64,000 bases of DNA from NCBI GenBank assembly GCA_021399435.1, contig JAJTUP010000124.1, forward strand, positions 1-64,000. Direction: 5' to 3'. The notes below the pieces were generated by a model, which was not told where the DNA came from, did not search any database, and saw nothing but the letters and a program-made list of their open reading frames with translations. The stretch is from Diaporthe sp. PMI_573 (taxonomy: Eukaryota > Ascomycota > Sordariomycetes > Diaporthales > Diaporthaceae). Made by a program: the position numbers and the translations under genes. Shown here in pieces: positions 10,612 to 21,082 of this stretch; the first letter of the stretch is position 1; each line of letters begins with the position of its first letter.

Positions 10612-10792
10612 GCGTCGACGAGGTTGTGAATAGCGTCAAAAATCCATTTATAAATCCACTTATAAATCCACGTGTGTACATCAATTCCACTCCGGTCGAA
10701 TATGTGCTACATCCACTACGTAATTGCTAAAAAATCGTACATCCACTCTACTTGGTCCAAAAGTGGAGTGGATGTAGTGGTTCCGACCCTTG
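9236..10792 (+). mobile_element. hAT element, 5'-truncated (element E)
   Basis: The 3' two-thirds of a hAT element. The coding part ends at 10611. The terminal region 10612-10792 has several copies of TACATCCAC/GTGGATGTA in both orientations (subterminal repeats) and appears to end in GGTTCCGACCCTTG; read inwards, CAAGGGTCGGAACC resembles the other hAT ends here. The 5' terminus, promoter and BED finger are missing, so it is an immobile relic unless mobilised in trans from an unseen left end. Confidence 0.75.
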
Positions 10793-11122
10793 CAGCCGCC
10801 AGCGCGACACACGTGACACAAGACCCTGAGTATGTACTGTACCCCGCTCTACTTTTTGAAGACTTTATCCCGACCCTAATTGTATGATTAAGTACTTCTT
10901 CCTTCTTCTGTGAATCCATCAGCGACAGTCCACGCGAGGTCTCGGTGGACTCACGGAGATTGCTGAAGACATTGACACAGGTTTTCGCTTCTCCAAGACA
11001 GACTGCGAGCGCGATCGCGTCTGCTTGCCGCGTTAACCAACCCCACGGAAGCAGTATCTGATCTTGGACAACGGCTCCTTCCTGAATATAGACTCGCGCC
11101 ATCTCACCTTCTGCATGGCAAG
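10793..11122. other. Upstream region of the DUF7918-like gene
   Basis: A 330-bp stretch between the hAT end and ATG 11123. It should contain the promoter of the downstream gene. No clear TATA or repeat is evident. Confidence 0.3.
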
Positions 11123-12257
11123 ATGGCCATCATCGAAGAGCTTGGTCTCGAGGTAACGGTCAAAGTCGGTGGTGCCGCCGCTACCGAGTATGAGGACCCT
11201 GGGCCTGATGTCAACGATGCGCGTACCCAAATGACCCAGGCCTGCCATCACTATGTGGAGTCCGTTGACAACGCCGAGTTCGCCATTCATGTTGGTCTAA
11301 TCCCGGGAAGAAACACTGCGCAGGAGTGGATCGCTCGCTCACGAAACCATGGACTTTCATTTTTGGTAATCGATGGCGGCGGCGTGTCAAGTGTAACAAT
11401 TCACCAACATCATATCTCAAAGCTGTTGAGAGGGATACATGACGGTAAAACCAAAACCTTACGCAAATTCCGTTTTGCGCCTGTGTCTATCGGTAGGTCC
11501 CTCACTTATTTTCAATTTATGGCAGCGTCTGACACCTCTAGTCGATGATGCCAACAGTGAACGTATATCTATAGACACGAAGGTCGCCCAGGATCTAGGA
11601 CTTATTCGCGTCTGCGTTCGTCGTGCTATCATAAAAGAAAAGCCAGTGCGTAAGGCTCGCTCACGCTTTGGTCTGGAATATGATACAGATGGCCTTTCTC
11701 TCCCCGAGAAAGCTCTTAAGGGCAGAGTAATTTCCCATGGAACAGCGTGAGAAATACAAAGAACGGTATACCTTTCCTCTTCTGACGGGTTCGTAGATTG
11801 TCCGCTCCGGTTCGGTGCGTCATGAAGTCTGCGTTGCGGCTTCGCTACATGGGATCAGAAGACTCGCCGCTGGGAATATTCCACTTCAAATATCGCTCTA
11901 AAGGTCAACCAATCCCAGTGTGTGGTCTCCCATTGGGTTGCGCACTAACAAATTTCAGAGGCGCTCCAGCAAGAGCTGATCATCGCACGCCCAAGAACGC
12001 CTTCCGTGGATTACGATGTGGAAAACCTTCCACTTGACGAGATTCGCCGCCTTGCACTCGAAAGACTGTTACAGATAAAGGTAAGCATTGCCTTTTGATG
12101 TCTAGGGAGACTACTTACAAATCCCCAGGACGGCAAGAATCGAGCTGTGTCAATCAAGGACGAAAACGATGGTAAAGTCGCCAAACTTGACAAATCCTTG
12201 AAATACATCAGCATCAAGGGCGGAAAGATGGCTATCGACTTGACTGGAGATGATTAA
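11123..12257 (+). CDS. DUF7918-like protein, five exons, apparently intact
   Basis: Exons 11123-11492, 11542-11746, 11797-11903, 11959-12080 and 12129-12257, with introns of 49, 50, 55 and 48 nt, all GT..AG. Every junction keeps frame, giving 310 residues. The N-terminus (MAIIEELGLEVTVKVGG) with VDNAEFAIHV, the middle LPEKALKGRVISHG, the IFHFKYRSKEALQQELII block and an acidic tail match the layout of a widespread fungal family of unknown function that I know as DUF7918 (identification from memory). Family proteins are mostly uncharacterised; no enzymatic motif is visible. It is one of the few host genes in the window without a lesion. Transposons lie on both sides: hAT relic 330 bp upstream, pogo element 258 bp downstream. 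Confidence 0.75.
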
Positions 12258-12726
12258 GGATGGTTTGGGCTTTGTACAAGTGTGGCATTACGAGGGTCGA
12301 GCACGTCTTCCATTGGAGTTAGAGATTTCCTTGCATCTAGTATTATTTCCGCTTTTAAAAACAGCAACCATTCTATCGAGTCGTTTTTCGATTTTAACAC
12401 ATGATCGCAATTTCAGTATCAGGGTCACAGATGAGGCAATGTCATCTCTGTTGCCCCTCAAACTCATTAGTCGTGTGGCCTTTGTTACCACTGAAATTAG
12501 TCCCTTATACAATTAACGTGGTTGGACACCCAGCCGCGCAGGACACCTACCCGCGCACTTTTGCTAACTCTACCAATTTTAGCCAACCCCAGCACCCACC
12601 CAGGGCAAAAGGGTCAATTGAATTTGGTACCAATTGGTGCCATCTGCTCTTAATTCCTTATTTTCAATTGATTTGGTCAATTTAAAGGTGTTGGCGTAAC
12701 TGCAGTGCCAGTCTGAAGTGACTGAC

Positions 12727-12758
12727 TTTTGGTGGGGAAATCAGCTTCCCCACCAAAA
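12727..12758 (-). terminator. 13-bp hairpin 3' of the pogo gene
   Basis: TTTTGGTGGGGAA and TTCCCCACCAAAA form a perfect 13-bp stem with a 6-nt loop, 80 bp past the transposase stop inside the element. In a eukaryote this is not a classical terminator; it could shape the 3' UTR or be a transposase-binding inverted repeat. The structure is certain, its role is a guess. Confidence 0.4.
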
Positions 12759-12837
12759 TGGAGCATTTCAGACATGCAGGATCAACGTCAATAAACACCA
12801 GCCAGGTCAACTATTTGGGCGGTCCGCCGCGGACCGC

Positions 12838-14521
12838 TTAAGAATGTACTATTATACACTCAGAATCTAACTGACTAGACCCTTCTACATCTTTCCCACA
12901 AGTTTTTGCATAATGCCCAGTCTCACCGCAGTTGCCACATCGTCGTTTACTCGGTCCGCCACGGGCCGCCTCCTCAGCACTACCAGCCATTTCACCAGCT
13001 GGCCGCTTCCCCTTTTGTTTCTCTTCAATTATTGCCTGGGAATCCTCAATGCTAAGTGCCCCTCCAAGCTGCACTCGGGTTCTCTTAGCCCTCCGGCGTT
13101 TGGCGAGTGCTAGATTGGCATTCTCAAGTGTGCGGACCCGATCCTCCAAAATCGTAATTTTATGCGCCATTGTTTGTGAACCCTTTGACAGCTGATCAAC
13201 AGCCTCAAGAATTGGTGTAGGGGAGCTGCCTTGATGGTCCGAGATCCTGCCTTTAATAAAACTGGATTGCTGGACGGTTTGTTGGGCATTGGAGGGTGTT
13301 TGTGATTCCCACCTGGAAGGGGATACAGGAAGGGATTGCAACGGAGTTTGTAGGGAGATATCCAGCTTTAAAATGACAGAATCTGGGTCCCAAGGAGAGA
13401 TTCCAGCTCCTCTAAACCCAGACTTTATATTTTCTTTCGTAAAGATCTTGTCGTGGGCTGCCTTGAACGCAACGAAGAACTCAGACTTGGTGATGTGGTT
13501 GATAGAGGCCCGGATGAAGAGATTGATCTCATCACCATATGCACGCTTTAATGGCGAGAATAATCCAACATCTAGTGGCTGGAGTAGATGAGAGGAATGT
13601 GGTGGCATGCTGATAGGGATAATGTTGTGCTCTTTGCAGTACTGCTCAAACTCCGCTGATACATGGCTCTCATGGCCATCAAGGATAAGCATCCGGTATA
13701 CACCCTTTGCCCGTTGCTTCGTATGCTTGTCGAAGTGCCGAATCCAGTCAAGGCCAGTCTCGTTATCTGTCCACCCATTCGGAGTAGGCTTGATTATCCA
13801 GCTTGGTGGGAAGCCTGACTCTGTTGTCCAGTTGGCAAGGTGGTAGGCGCCTTGCACAATAACAAACGGCGGGATACACCAGCCCTTCGCATTGATGCAT
13901 TCAATAACTGTTGCCCATTCCCGGTTTCCAGGCTGTATAGATTTAGCCTTTCCATGTCGATCAGAACGTGTAACAACCATTGATGCGGTTATCACACCCA
14001 TCATAAAGCCAGTTTCGTCAAAGTTGTATAGGTCGTCGTCTGTGATCCCATACTTGGCCATCATGTTGCGGAGCAGCCGAAACCAGTTGCCGATAACCTC
14101 TGGATCTTCGCAGAGGGCCCTCTGGTAGTCATAAGGCCGATTAAACCTCGTTTTCAAGCTTGGTTGTGCATCCACGAAGCGTCGAGCCCATTTGGTACCA
14201 ACAGGCTTGCCATCACGCGACGCCAACAAGAGATTAGCCATGTCTTCCACACCAGAAAGCCGCATTGGAAATCCTCGTGCATCTTGCTCAATGATATATC
14301 GAACAAGAGTTTGCTCTTCAATTGGGTCCAGTTTATGGTCGTGGACGCGTGATTCTTCACGCCGCGGTCGGTTGTTCATCCTGTCACGTAGGGTAGATTC
14401 AGGGATATGAAAGATCCGAGCAGCCTGACGTCTACTTAAGGGTTTCTTTTGATTTTTTTTTGGAATTCTCAATTGCCTGAAGTGCTAGTTGGACTTTCTC
14501 TTCTTTTGAGTAGATTGGCAT
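12838..14521 (-). CDS. pogo transposase with an A9 frame junction
   Basis: A DDE_1 transposase of about 560 residues. A Psq-type helix-turn-helix starts at ATG 14521 (MPIYSKEEKVQLALQAIENS) and continues after the junction with LSRRQAARIFHIPESTLRDR. A CENP-B-type HTH follows (VGTKWARRFVDAQPSLKTRF). The DDE core has the aspartates of YNFDETGF, LILDGHESH and LLQPLDVGLF. The tail has a coiled coil and a CCHC knuckle, CGNCGETGHYAKTC. The first 20 codons and the remaining 540 lie in different frames, offset by one nucleotide, joined at a run of nine A (plus-strand T9 at 14453-14461). Frame 0 alone would give a 29-residue peptide. The same A9 and the same offset occur in the diverged copy at 56575-56583. 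Otherwise the gene is intact. Confidence 0.88.
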
Positions 14522-14843
14522 TGTGGATATTGATTTCTAGCGTGTTAAATATTTAAGTAGGTAGAGTGATGCGAGACTGACGCGAAAAATGGGGACGCGA
14601 TCCGCACCAAAAACAAACCCGCCCACCAAAACTTTAAATCTTTAGACTGGCACTGCAGCCACACCACAACTCTAAATTGACCAAATCAGTTGAAAATAAG
14701 GAATTAAGAGCAGATGGCACCAATTGGTACCAAATTCAATTGACCCTTTTGCCCTGGGTGGGTGCTGGGGTTGGCTAAAGTTGGTAGAGTTAGCAAAAGT
14801 GCGCGGGTAGGTGTCCTGCGCGGCTGGGTGTCCAACCACGTTA

Positions 14844-14923
14844 CTGGCATTGTTTGTTTTTTTCTCGGTAAAGACGATCTCCCGCAAAAGCTCGTTCTGG
14901 GGATTCCAGAGATTGTCGCTCGT
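14844..14923 (+). pseudogene. 80-bp scrap of a hAT transposase gene
   Basis: Between the pogo right end and the solo LTR, the plus strand reads VCFFLGKDDLPQKLVLGIPE followed by IVAR. This parallels the core of the hAT gene at 54338-56487 (VCCFF...CKVVLGLPELITR). No other part of that hAT is found on either side, so both neighbours probably inserted into an older hAT copy whose remainder was deleted. Confidence 0.6.
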
Positions 14924-15134
14924 TGTAACGGCCAGCAATGTCCAGCATGGAAGCTGTTGTATTGGCACTACGTACGAAGATTCTAAGCTTAAGGAGAGAA
15001 GAAGGAAGGAAAGAAACTCGCGATGTGCGACGCGTGGAGAAGTTTAATAACCGTGGTCCGTGCCTGTGGCAGGGACCAGCCCCTGCCAGCACCTTGTGGT
15101 GGTGTCAGCCCGTCTAGTGGTGACAACCGCCACA
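14924..15134 (+). repeat. Solo LTR, copy 1 (element G)
   Basis: A 211-bp sequence starting TGTAACGGCCAG and ending CAACCGCCACA, i.e. with LTR-type TG..CA ends. A second copy of the same length is at 44878-45088 and differs at only two positions, both near the 5' end (C/T and G/A). No internal retrotransposon sequence, primer-binding site or partner LTR is adjacent, so it is a solo LTR. No 5-bp target duplication is evident on its flanks. Confidence 0.75.
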
Positions 15135-15420
15135 AGAACCTAGACAAGACATCATCACAATACACACAGTTGCCACCCCATCAATTGGACCATAATTACA
15201 CGTCCCACATACCTAAAAGGGTGATAATCTGACAATATGCATTATTTCCCCTCCTATATTAGGTTTAGCGTCTTCCAAAACAGGCATAGTGCGTCGGATC
15301 AATATAATCCCTGTTCCGACCTCTTTTTCTCCACAGCCTTCAACAGCCTGTGGCTGTATCCCCCTGAAACTTCCCAATCCGACTCCCCACTACCTTCAGA
15401 CCCTTCGTGCTTCTTCTACA
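15135..15420. other. Upstream part of the next hAT element
   Basis: A 286-bp stretch between the solo LTR and the hAT start codon; probably its 5' untranslated and terminal region. No terminal repeat could be paired. Confidence 0.3.
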
Positions 15421-17457
15421 ATGCCTAGAACCTCTGGAAGGCCAGCCGACCACCAGGTCCACCGAGAATTTATCACGATTGCCTCGGACGCTAGCTCGGG
15501 GTTCAAGAACTCACGAGTCAAGTGCAAGCACTGCGGCCACGAGACAACCAAGGGCACTACTCGTCAGAAGAAGCACTTACTTCGCCATTGCCCCAATTAC
15601 AGAGGGCAGCAACAGTCTCAGCAGTCTCAACTTACTCAGCACTTTCCTGTAGTAGACAAGACCTTTAAGCAGATGCTTGATGAGCTTGCTGCTAGAGCAA
15701 TTTTTGCTGATGGCCGTCCATTTAACCTCTTCGAGTCCAAACGAATGCGGATTCTGTTGAGCAAGCTGAATACTGCCTGGCAACCACCGTCTCGTCGCCG
15801 AGTGCAGCGGCTGCTAGCTCCGACTTATTCTGAGTACCACAACCAAGTCCAAGATATCCTCGACCAGACAGAACGTATCAACGTGATCTTTGACGCCTCA
15901 GACAATATCACAAGTCATCGAATTATCAATATCTCGATACAGGTGGCAAATGGTCCGGCGTCCTATTGGAAGACGTTTGATACAGGAGAGATTCAACACA
16001 CGGCTGGGCACTACATCGATCTTTTGTATCCTGAGCTGGAGATAATTTGCAAGGGTAACTTCTTGCGAATTAACTCGTTTTGCACAGATACGGATAGCGT
16101 GATGAGGAAAGCTCATGTGCATTTGGCTGCAAGAAAGGAATTCCAGCATTGCTTCTTTCCCTCTGCGATTCACATGGGTTACAGCTACTCATCAAGGACA
16201 TCCTAGAGCTGCCGTTCTTTGAGGAGACATTCAAAAGCACTACATTAATTGTCACCTTCTTCAAGAAGTCGAAACTGCAGTTGGCTCGATTGAGAGAGGC
16301 ACAAAAGGCAGCTTGGGGCCACCATAAGGCGTTTTTATCCGCGTGGGTCTTTAAGTTTTTCTGACTCCTAGCTATAACTAACCGCTCGCTTTGGTGTAAT
16401 CACACGCTGGGGCAGCCAGTTCAATGCTTTGCGGTCAGTTTTACGCTGTAAAGAGCCTCTCCAAACATACGCTCGCCGTCCTGACGTGAGGGCAGAGCTA
16501 GCCTCCGGGTCTCTCGAGCTTCTTCCGAGGGTGCTGGAGTCTGTCAATAACCCTCACTTCTGGACACGCCTAGAGACTGTTTTGGCTATAATTAAGCCTG
16601 TCAGCAGTCGTCAGCATGCCTCAGAAGCCGATCGGGCTCACATCGGCCATGTGATTCCTCGTTGGCTGGAGATTAAAGCAGAATGGAAAGCACTTGACGA
16701 TTCTCAGCAACATAAAGACGTGAATTTCAGCGAGCTGTATTCCGTATGGTTAAACCGGATGGACAAACAGACATATGATATTCATTATGCAGGATTTGCA
16801 TTAAGGCCTGACACAGTCGGGACTAAGCTTGAAGAACAGCTGATGATGAAAGTGCTTCGGTTCTTTAAGTCTGCAGTCAATCCTGCTGACTACCTTCATG
16901 TTGTTCGAGAATTTAACCACTTCCGAGCACAATCGGGCGGCCAGTTTGCTGCGGGAGGCTTAGTCTATTCAAAAGAATGGACGCCATTAGATGCTTGGAT
17001 GCTTCTTGATAACCAGGGCAGCAAGCTAGCTACACTTGCTGTCCGAATCTTTGGAACCATAGCCAATTCAGTTCCCTCAGAGAGATCATTCTCGGCGGTT
17101 AACTTCCTCCACAGCAAGGCACGCAACAGGCTCACACCAGCCAACGCTGACAAGTTGGCGTTCATCTACATGAACGAACGGGTGCTAGAGAGGATAACAC
17201 AGTCTCAGAATCAACCTCTTGGTCATCGCAATGAGGTTGATTCTACGGTGGTTAGCTGGGAAGATTTGACAGAAGACGGTTGGCTTACTCTCGAAGATAC
17301 GTATATGGAAATCCATTGCGCATCAAGTCTGGAAGTTGACGCTGTTATCGGCGAGTTCACTCACCAACCCGCCTCCGACGGAGAAGAGACAGTTGTGGAC
17401 ACATTTGAGGTCCAAGATGGGTCAGAGAGCGAAGGAACGGGGAAAAAGTTGACCTAA
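15421..17457 (+). pseudogene. hAT transposase with BED zinc finger, frameshifted (element H)
   Basis: Starts at ATG 15421 (MPRTSGRPADHQVHREF). A BED finger is visible at about residues 35-62 (VKCKHCGHETTKGTTRQKKH, then a terminal H..C). The RNase-H-like core begins with NVIFDASDNITSHRIINISI and continues with SHGLQLLIKDIL after a frame change near 16170. Another interruption (stop or unrecognised intron) lies at 16340-16390, before VITRWGSQFNALRSVL. The long last frame (to 17457) has the hATC dimerisation motif FGTIANSVPSERSFSAVNFL. The tail is acidic. At least one frameshift makes this copy non-autonomous. The sequence is clearly a different hAT lineage from elements A, E and P. Confidence 0.85.
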
Positions 17458-17520
17458 TTTGGCTTGGTTATTTGTATTATATGACCCTTGGGCAGCTTCA
17501 TATATGGGTAGTTATATTGC

Positions 17521-17600
17521 AATAAAAAGCGCGCTTTTTATTCGGAATAAAAAGCTGCTTCATTATAATAAAAAGCAGTTTAATACACATGTGTATTAAA
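17521..17600. repeat. Two perfect 22-bp palindromes and AATAAAAAGC repeats
   Basis: AATAAAAAGCGCGCTTTTTATT (17521-17542) and TTTAATACACATGTGTATTAAA (17579-17600) are each perfect 22-bp palindromes. Between them the motif AATAAAAAGC recurs twice more (about 17546 and 17568). The cluster lies 64 bp after the hAT stop codon and before the next gene, so it may be subterminal sequence of that hAT. Structure is certain, role unknown. Confidence 0.7.
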
Positions 17601-17674
17601 CACGTGCCCATCCCTGCCGTGCCTTCATGCACTGGGACAACGACAGCGGCTGACGCATGTAGGTAGTTGCAAGC

Positions 17675-20084
17675 CAAGCATTGTCGTTCTTCAAGGCAAA
17701 CCATGGTCTCATCCAGCTCGAGCTGGCGCGGGCAGAGACGCTGTCCGATGATGAATGGAACCGTAATGTGGAAGAAGAGTCTTGGCAATGCAGACAAGAG
17801 CTGAAAGACGCTGAGGAGCTCTTGAAAGCCTTCAGACACTCCCGCCGACAAAAAGGCTCTCGATAATGTGGATAGGCTGAAGCAACAAGCCGCCAAGCTC
17901 AGAAAGGAATCCGAGGCGGCCAAGGTGCCGCAGTTCCCGGTAGTGCGCATGTGTCTTCTCCTCGCCGTCCTCACGCACCACAATTCGCACTTGTACAGAC
18001 TGGGCATTCTGCAGTGGAACTCAGCGCCCGACGACGGCGGCAAATGGATGTGGGAGACGGGCGTCATGTTCCTCAACCTAACTGAAGGTAGCTACGCCTT
18101 CGTGGTGCCTTCCCACATGGCGTGCGGTCGGGCCAGACAGAGCACCTACGATGCGCTCAAGCTCCGGGCGCTGTCCGGCGAGCAGTATCTGACGGCCTTT
18201 GGCCACGAGTATGAGTATGGGCGGCCGGTACGTGCAAGCGGTGATGCCAAGGCTGCGCCTGTCATGCCTTTGAAAACGATCCAGGAAGTCTGGCCCTCGT
18301 TTCCACCTATCTACCCGGAATCAGAGTCAGACGACGGCGAAGAGGAAGAAGAAGAAGACGGCGAAGAAGAAGAAGAAGAAGAAGACGACGAAGACTGGCG
18401 GGCCAGTCCGTATGATAGCGGTCACGAGATCTTTTGGGACAAGACGCAGCACACAGCCACCGAGGCACAAAGCGACAAAAGATGTGAATCGACAGAGGAG
18501 CAGAAGCGTAAGCTAGCCACGATGGCCAAGATCCAAGAGATGCTCTCAAACTACACCAAAAATAAGCTATCGTCGCACAGATTTGAGGACGACTTTCCGA
18601 CTCTCGTGCACGACTTCATTCGAGCGCATGCTCAGCAGTTCACGCCCACAATGCCAGGGACCGTGCCACTGCTCCTGACCGCTCTGGGTCACCAGCCCTG
18701 GAAGCTGTGCTATGTGTCACGGCTCGACCTGAGCCGCTTCCAGAAGCTGCCTGGTGACACAGTCGCCGAACTAGTACGAGCGGTCGTCGACGGCAACCGA
18801 GACTTTTTGATCAAAAAAAGAGAAAAAAACGTGAGGGGGCTAGAGCCCCTGGAGCTGCTGGACGTCTCTTTCAACCGCACGGTAACGCCCGACCACGTGG
18901 CCCGTATCCTAGACATGACACGGCTGGGTGAGCTTCGCATCTGGGACAACCCGGGCTTGGCCGGCGCCGCATCGGACAAGCGGATCGCCAAGCTCACAAA
19001 CCGCGAACGCTTCCTGGAGTCGTTTCAGCGGCTCATTGCGCGGCAGGCCGAGCGGCGCCGCAGGCGGACAGCTATACGCATCCAGCCCACGCCACCCATG
19101 GGGCCGGGGCCGGCGCGAATTCGCCAGCTGGTGTGGACGACGCTCGAGACGGATGAAGACAAGGAGCCGACCAGCATAGTCGAATATATGCGGCTTCCTC
19201 CGCCGAAAAGGGTGAGCCTCGCGCAGCTCGACGCAGATAGGCTCTCGTGGATCCTGCATCCGCGGTTCCACCAGGAGTTGGAGAGGGTGAAAGAGGAGGT
19301 CCACGTCTTTGCTGAGACTGTCGCCTTCCCGCTCCACGACGTCTGGGCGCCGCTCGACGAGGTGTACACGTCGGCGGCGCGCTTCGAGAAGACCATGACC
19401 ACGAGCGACATGATTAACCGGGGGCGTGATATTATAGATGACCGTTGGCCGCTGAAGCTTCCTCTGCTCATGGCGACGGGGTGCGAGAGCGACTCACGCG
19501 CCATAACCTCGCCCTTTCCCGAGACTTTCACTCCCGCGTGGGTGGAGACGCTTGGCGATGAATGGTTTCAAAAGCGGATGCGGCAGTGCGGCTTTGACGC
19601 CATCGAGCCGGGCGAGTTCACCTTGATGTTTCTGCACGAGCCGGACTTCGGCCTCGTGCACTACGCGATCGTGACGCGCCGCCCCGACGGCCAGCTGGAC
19701 GTGCGCGACCCGGGCGCCGCCGCCCGCGAGGCCGGCGACGAGAAGGCGGCGCAGGCGTGGGAGCGGGGCTTCCCGGAGCAGGAGGAAGGCGAGGAGCCCA
19801 AGAAACGGTACGCGGTGCTCGACGCGGACGCCGTCGAAAAGATGCTGGCGGCTAGCACGACCCTCGCCACAAGGCGAAACAGGATCAACCACTGCATGTA
19901 CAAGTTCCTGGGGGAGCGCGAAGAGGAGCGGGAGGCGGCGGCGGCGGAGCTTCAACGGCGCATCGCCGAGCAAGAGACCAAGACGGAGTCCGGGTGCAAA
20001 CGGCCCAAGTCCGAAGACTTGGACGGCGATAGCAAAGCCGAGCCCGAGGCGAAGCGCATCAAGAAAGAGGGGTCCGATGAGTGA
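17675..20084 (+). CDS. Large hypothetical protein with acidic tract and LRR-like segment, 5'-damaged
   Basis: The main frame, 17868-20084, encodes 738 residues. It has a stretch of Glu/Asp at about 157-180, an LRR-like segment (LEPLELLDVSFNRTVTPDHV, then ARILDMTRLGELRIWDN) at about 325-365, several Arg-rich coiled-coil regions and a lysine-rich, NLS-like C-terminus (CKRPKSEDLDGDSKAEPEAK). A coiled-coil N-terminal extension continues upstream in another frame from about 17675 to 17850, joined by a one-base shift at a CGACAAAAAGG run. No ATG precedes it in frame, so the true 5' end seems lost, probably to the hAT just upstream. No family recognised. GC content is high (about 60%), unlike the neighbouring transposons. 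Confidence 0.6.
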
Positions 20085-21082
20085 GGCGGCGCCAAAACGG
20101 ACGGCCAGTCTTCGTACGTTGACTGAGCAAACCCGTTGGCTATGTAGGGGGTGGCGATTCCAGGCCGTTTTGTGTGTGAAAACGCCAAGCCTGTCACGTG
20201 TCTAGGACTCGCTCCGTCCCCGTAGAACCTTCCCTGAACGGACGGGCAGTGCCGACCCGAGGTGGGGAGTGGGGAAACTGGAAGTCGCAAACACAACATT
20301 CACTTTTCCTAGAAAGGATAGTAGCCACTTGCTAGAAGGATAGTCACGAGTTTCATTATACGGTTCTATTATGAATACGCTGGCACTTATGGGAACCTGG
20401 TGTTCTGTTCTGTACATTATATCTCGCCTTTCTTCTGGAAGTAGAGCACGCATTCGGGAGAGAAGAGATGGCTGGAGGTTAAAGGTACCCGATTATCTAT
20501 TCTAACCTTGGCGAAAACCCCATAGCGCCTTTCCCTTGGAAACACCGCTTTTGGCCTAATTCAACCACACGCAAGGCAATATGACATCAAGTCCCTACAA
20601 AGCCATTCATCGGACAAATCACTCACCTTAGTTCTCCTAGAGTCTATTTCCAACTTCCTTGATGTTTCTTCTACTCTGTTCATTCAAGGTCTGGATTTGG
20701 GCCTGGAGAAAGGTTCTCCCTTTCCTACAGCTGAGCCCCTCTCGCTCTCCGCCCGTGACCCCGCTGCCGGCAGGACCAAGGGTTGGGGGCTTTAAGGCTA
20801 CATTGATCTTTTTGTACCTACCTTCGTACAAATTCAGCGCCATGATTGACTGGGTGGACAAGTTTTTTCTTCAATGGCTATCTAGTATAGTAATGAATCT
20901 GTGATGGCCTCGGAAAGAAAGAAACGGGTGTCTGGTACTATAAGAAAAAGAAAATGTCGCGGAAAAGACTGTGTTCATCTGGTGTCCACACCTTCAGTAG
21001 ATGCAGTAACTAGGGTCTGGGTGTCAGCGTCCAGGGGCGCGAAACAAAAGAAACAGCCTTCTATCAGACCACCTCGAACTTG
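20085..21082. other. No recognised gene
   Basis: About 1 kb between the hypothetical gene and the M16 pseudogene, which are convergent. Only short unsupported frames. It presumably contains both 3' untranslated regions. Confidence 0.3.

Larger units (their letters stand above)
12516..14841 (-). mobile_element. Complete pogo/Fot-type transposon with long TIRs (element F)
   Basis: A 2326-bp element flanked by a TA duplication (12514-12515, 14842-14843). Its inverted repeats are about 165 bp, starting ACGTGGTTGGACACCCAGCC, and are nearly identical at both ends over the blocks I compared (GCGCGGGTAGGTGTCC, GGGTGGGTGCTGGGGTTGGC). TA targets and a DDE_1 transposase place it in the pogo branch of Tc1/mariner. 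Near-perfect repeats and an almost intact gene suggest recent activity. The left flank is single-copy-looking DNA behind the DUF7918-like gene; the right flank is a scrap of a hAT gene. A related 5' fragment lies at 56491-56962. Confidence 0.93.

Noticed and set aside
14919..15139. Target-site duplication for the solo LTRs
   Set aside because: The 5 bp on either side (CTCGT/AGAAC for copy 1, GACTC/CGGGC for copy 2) do not match, so none is claimed.
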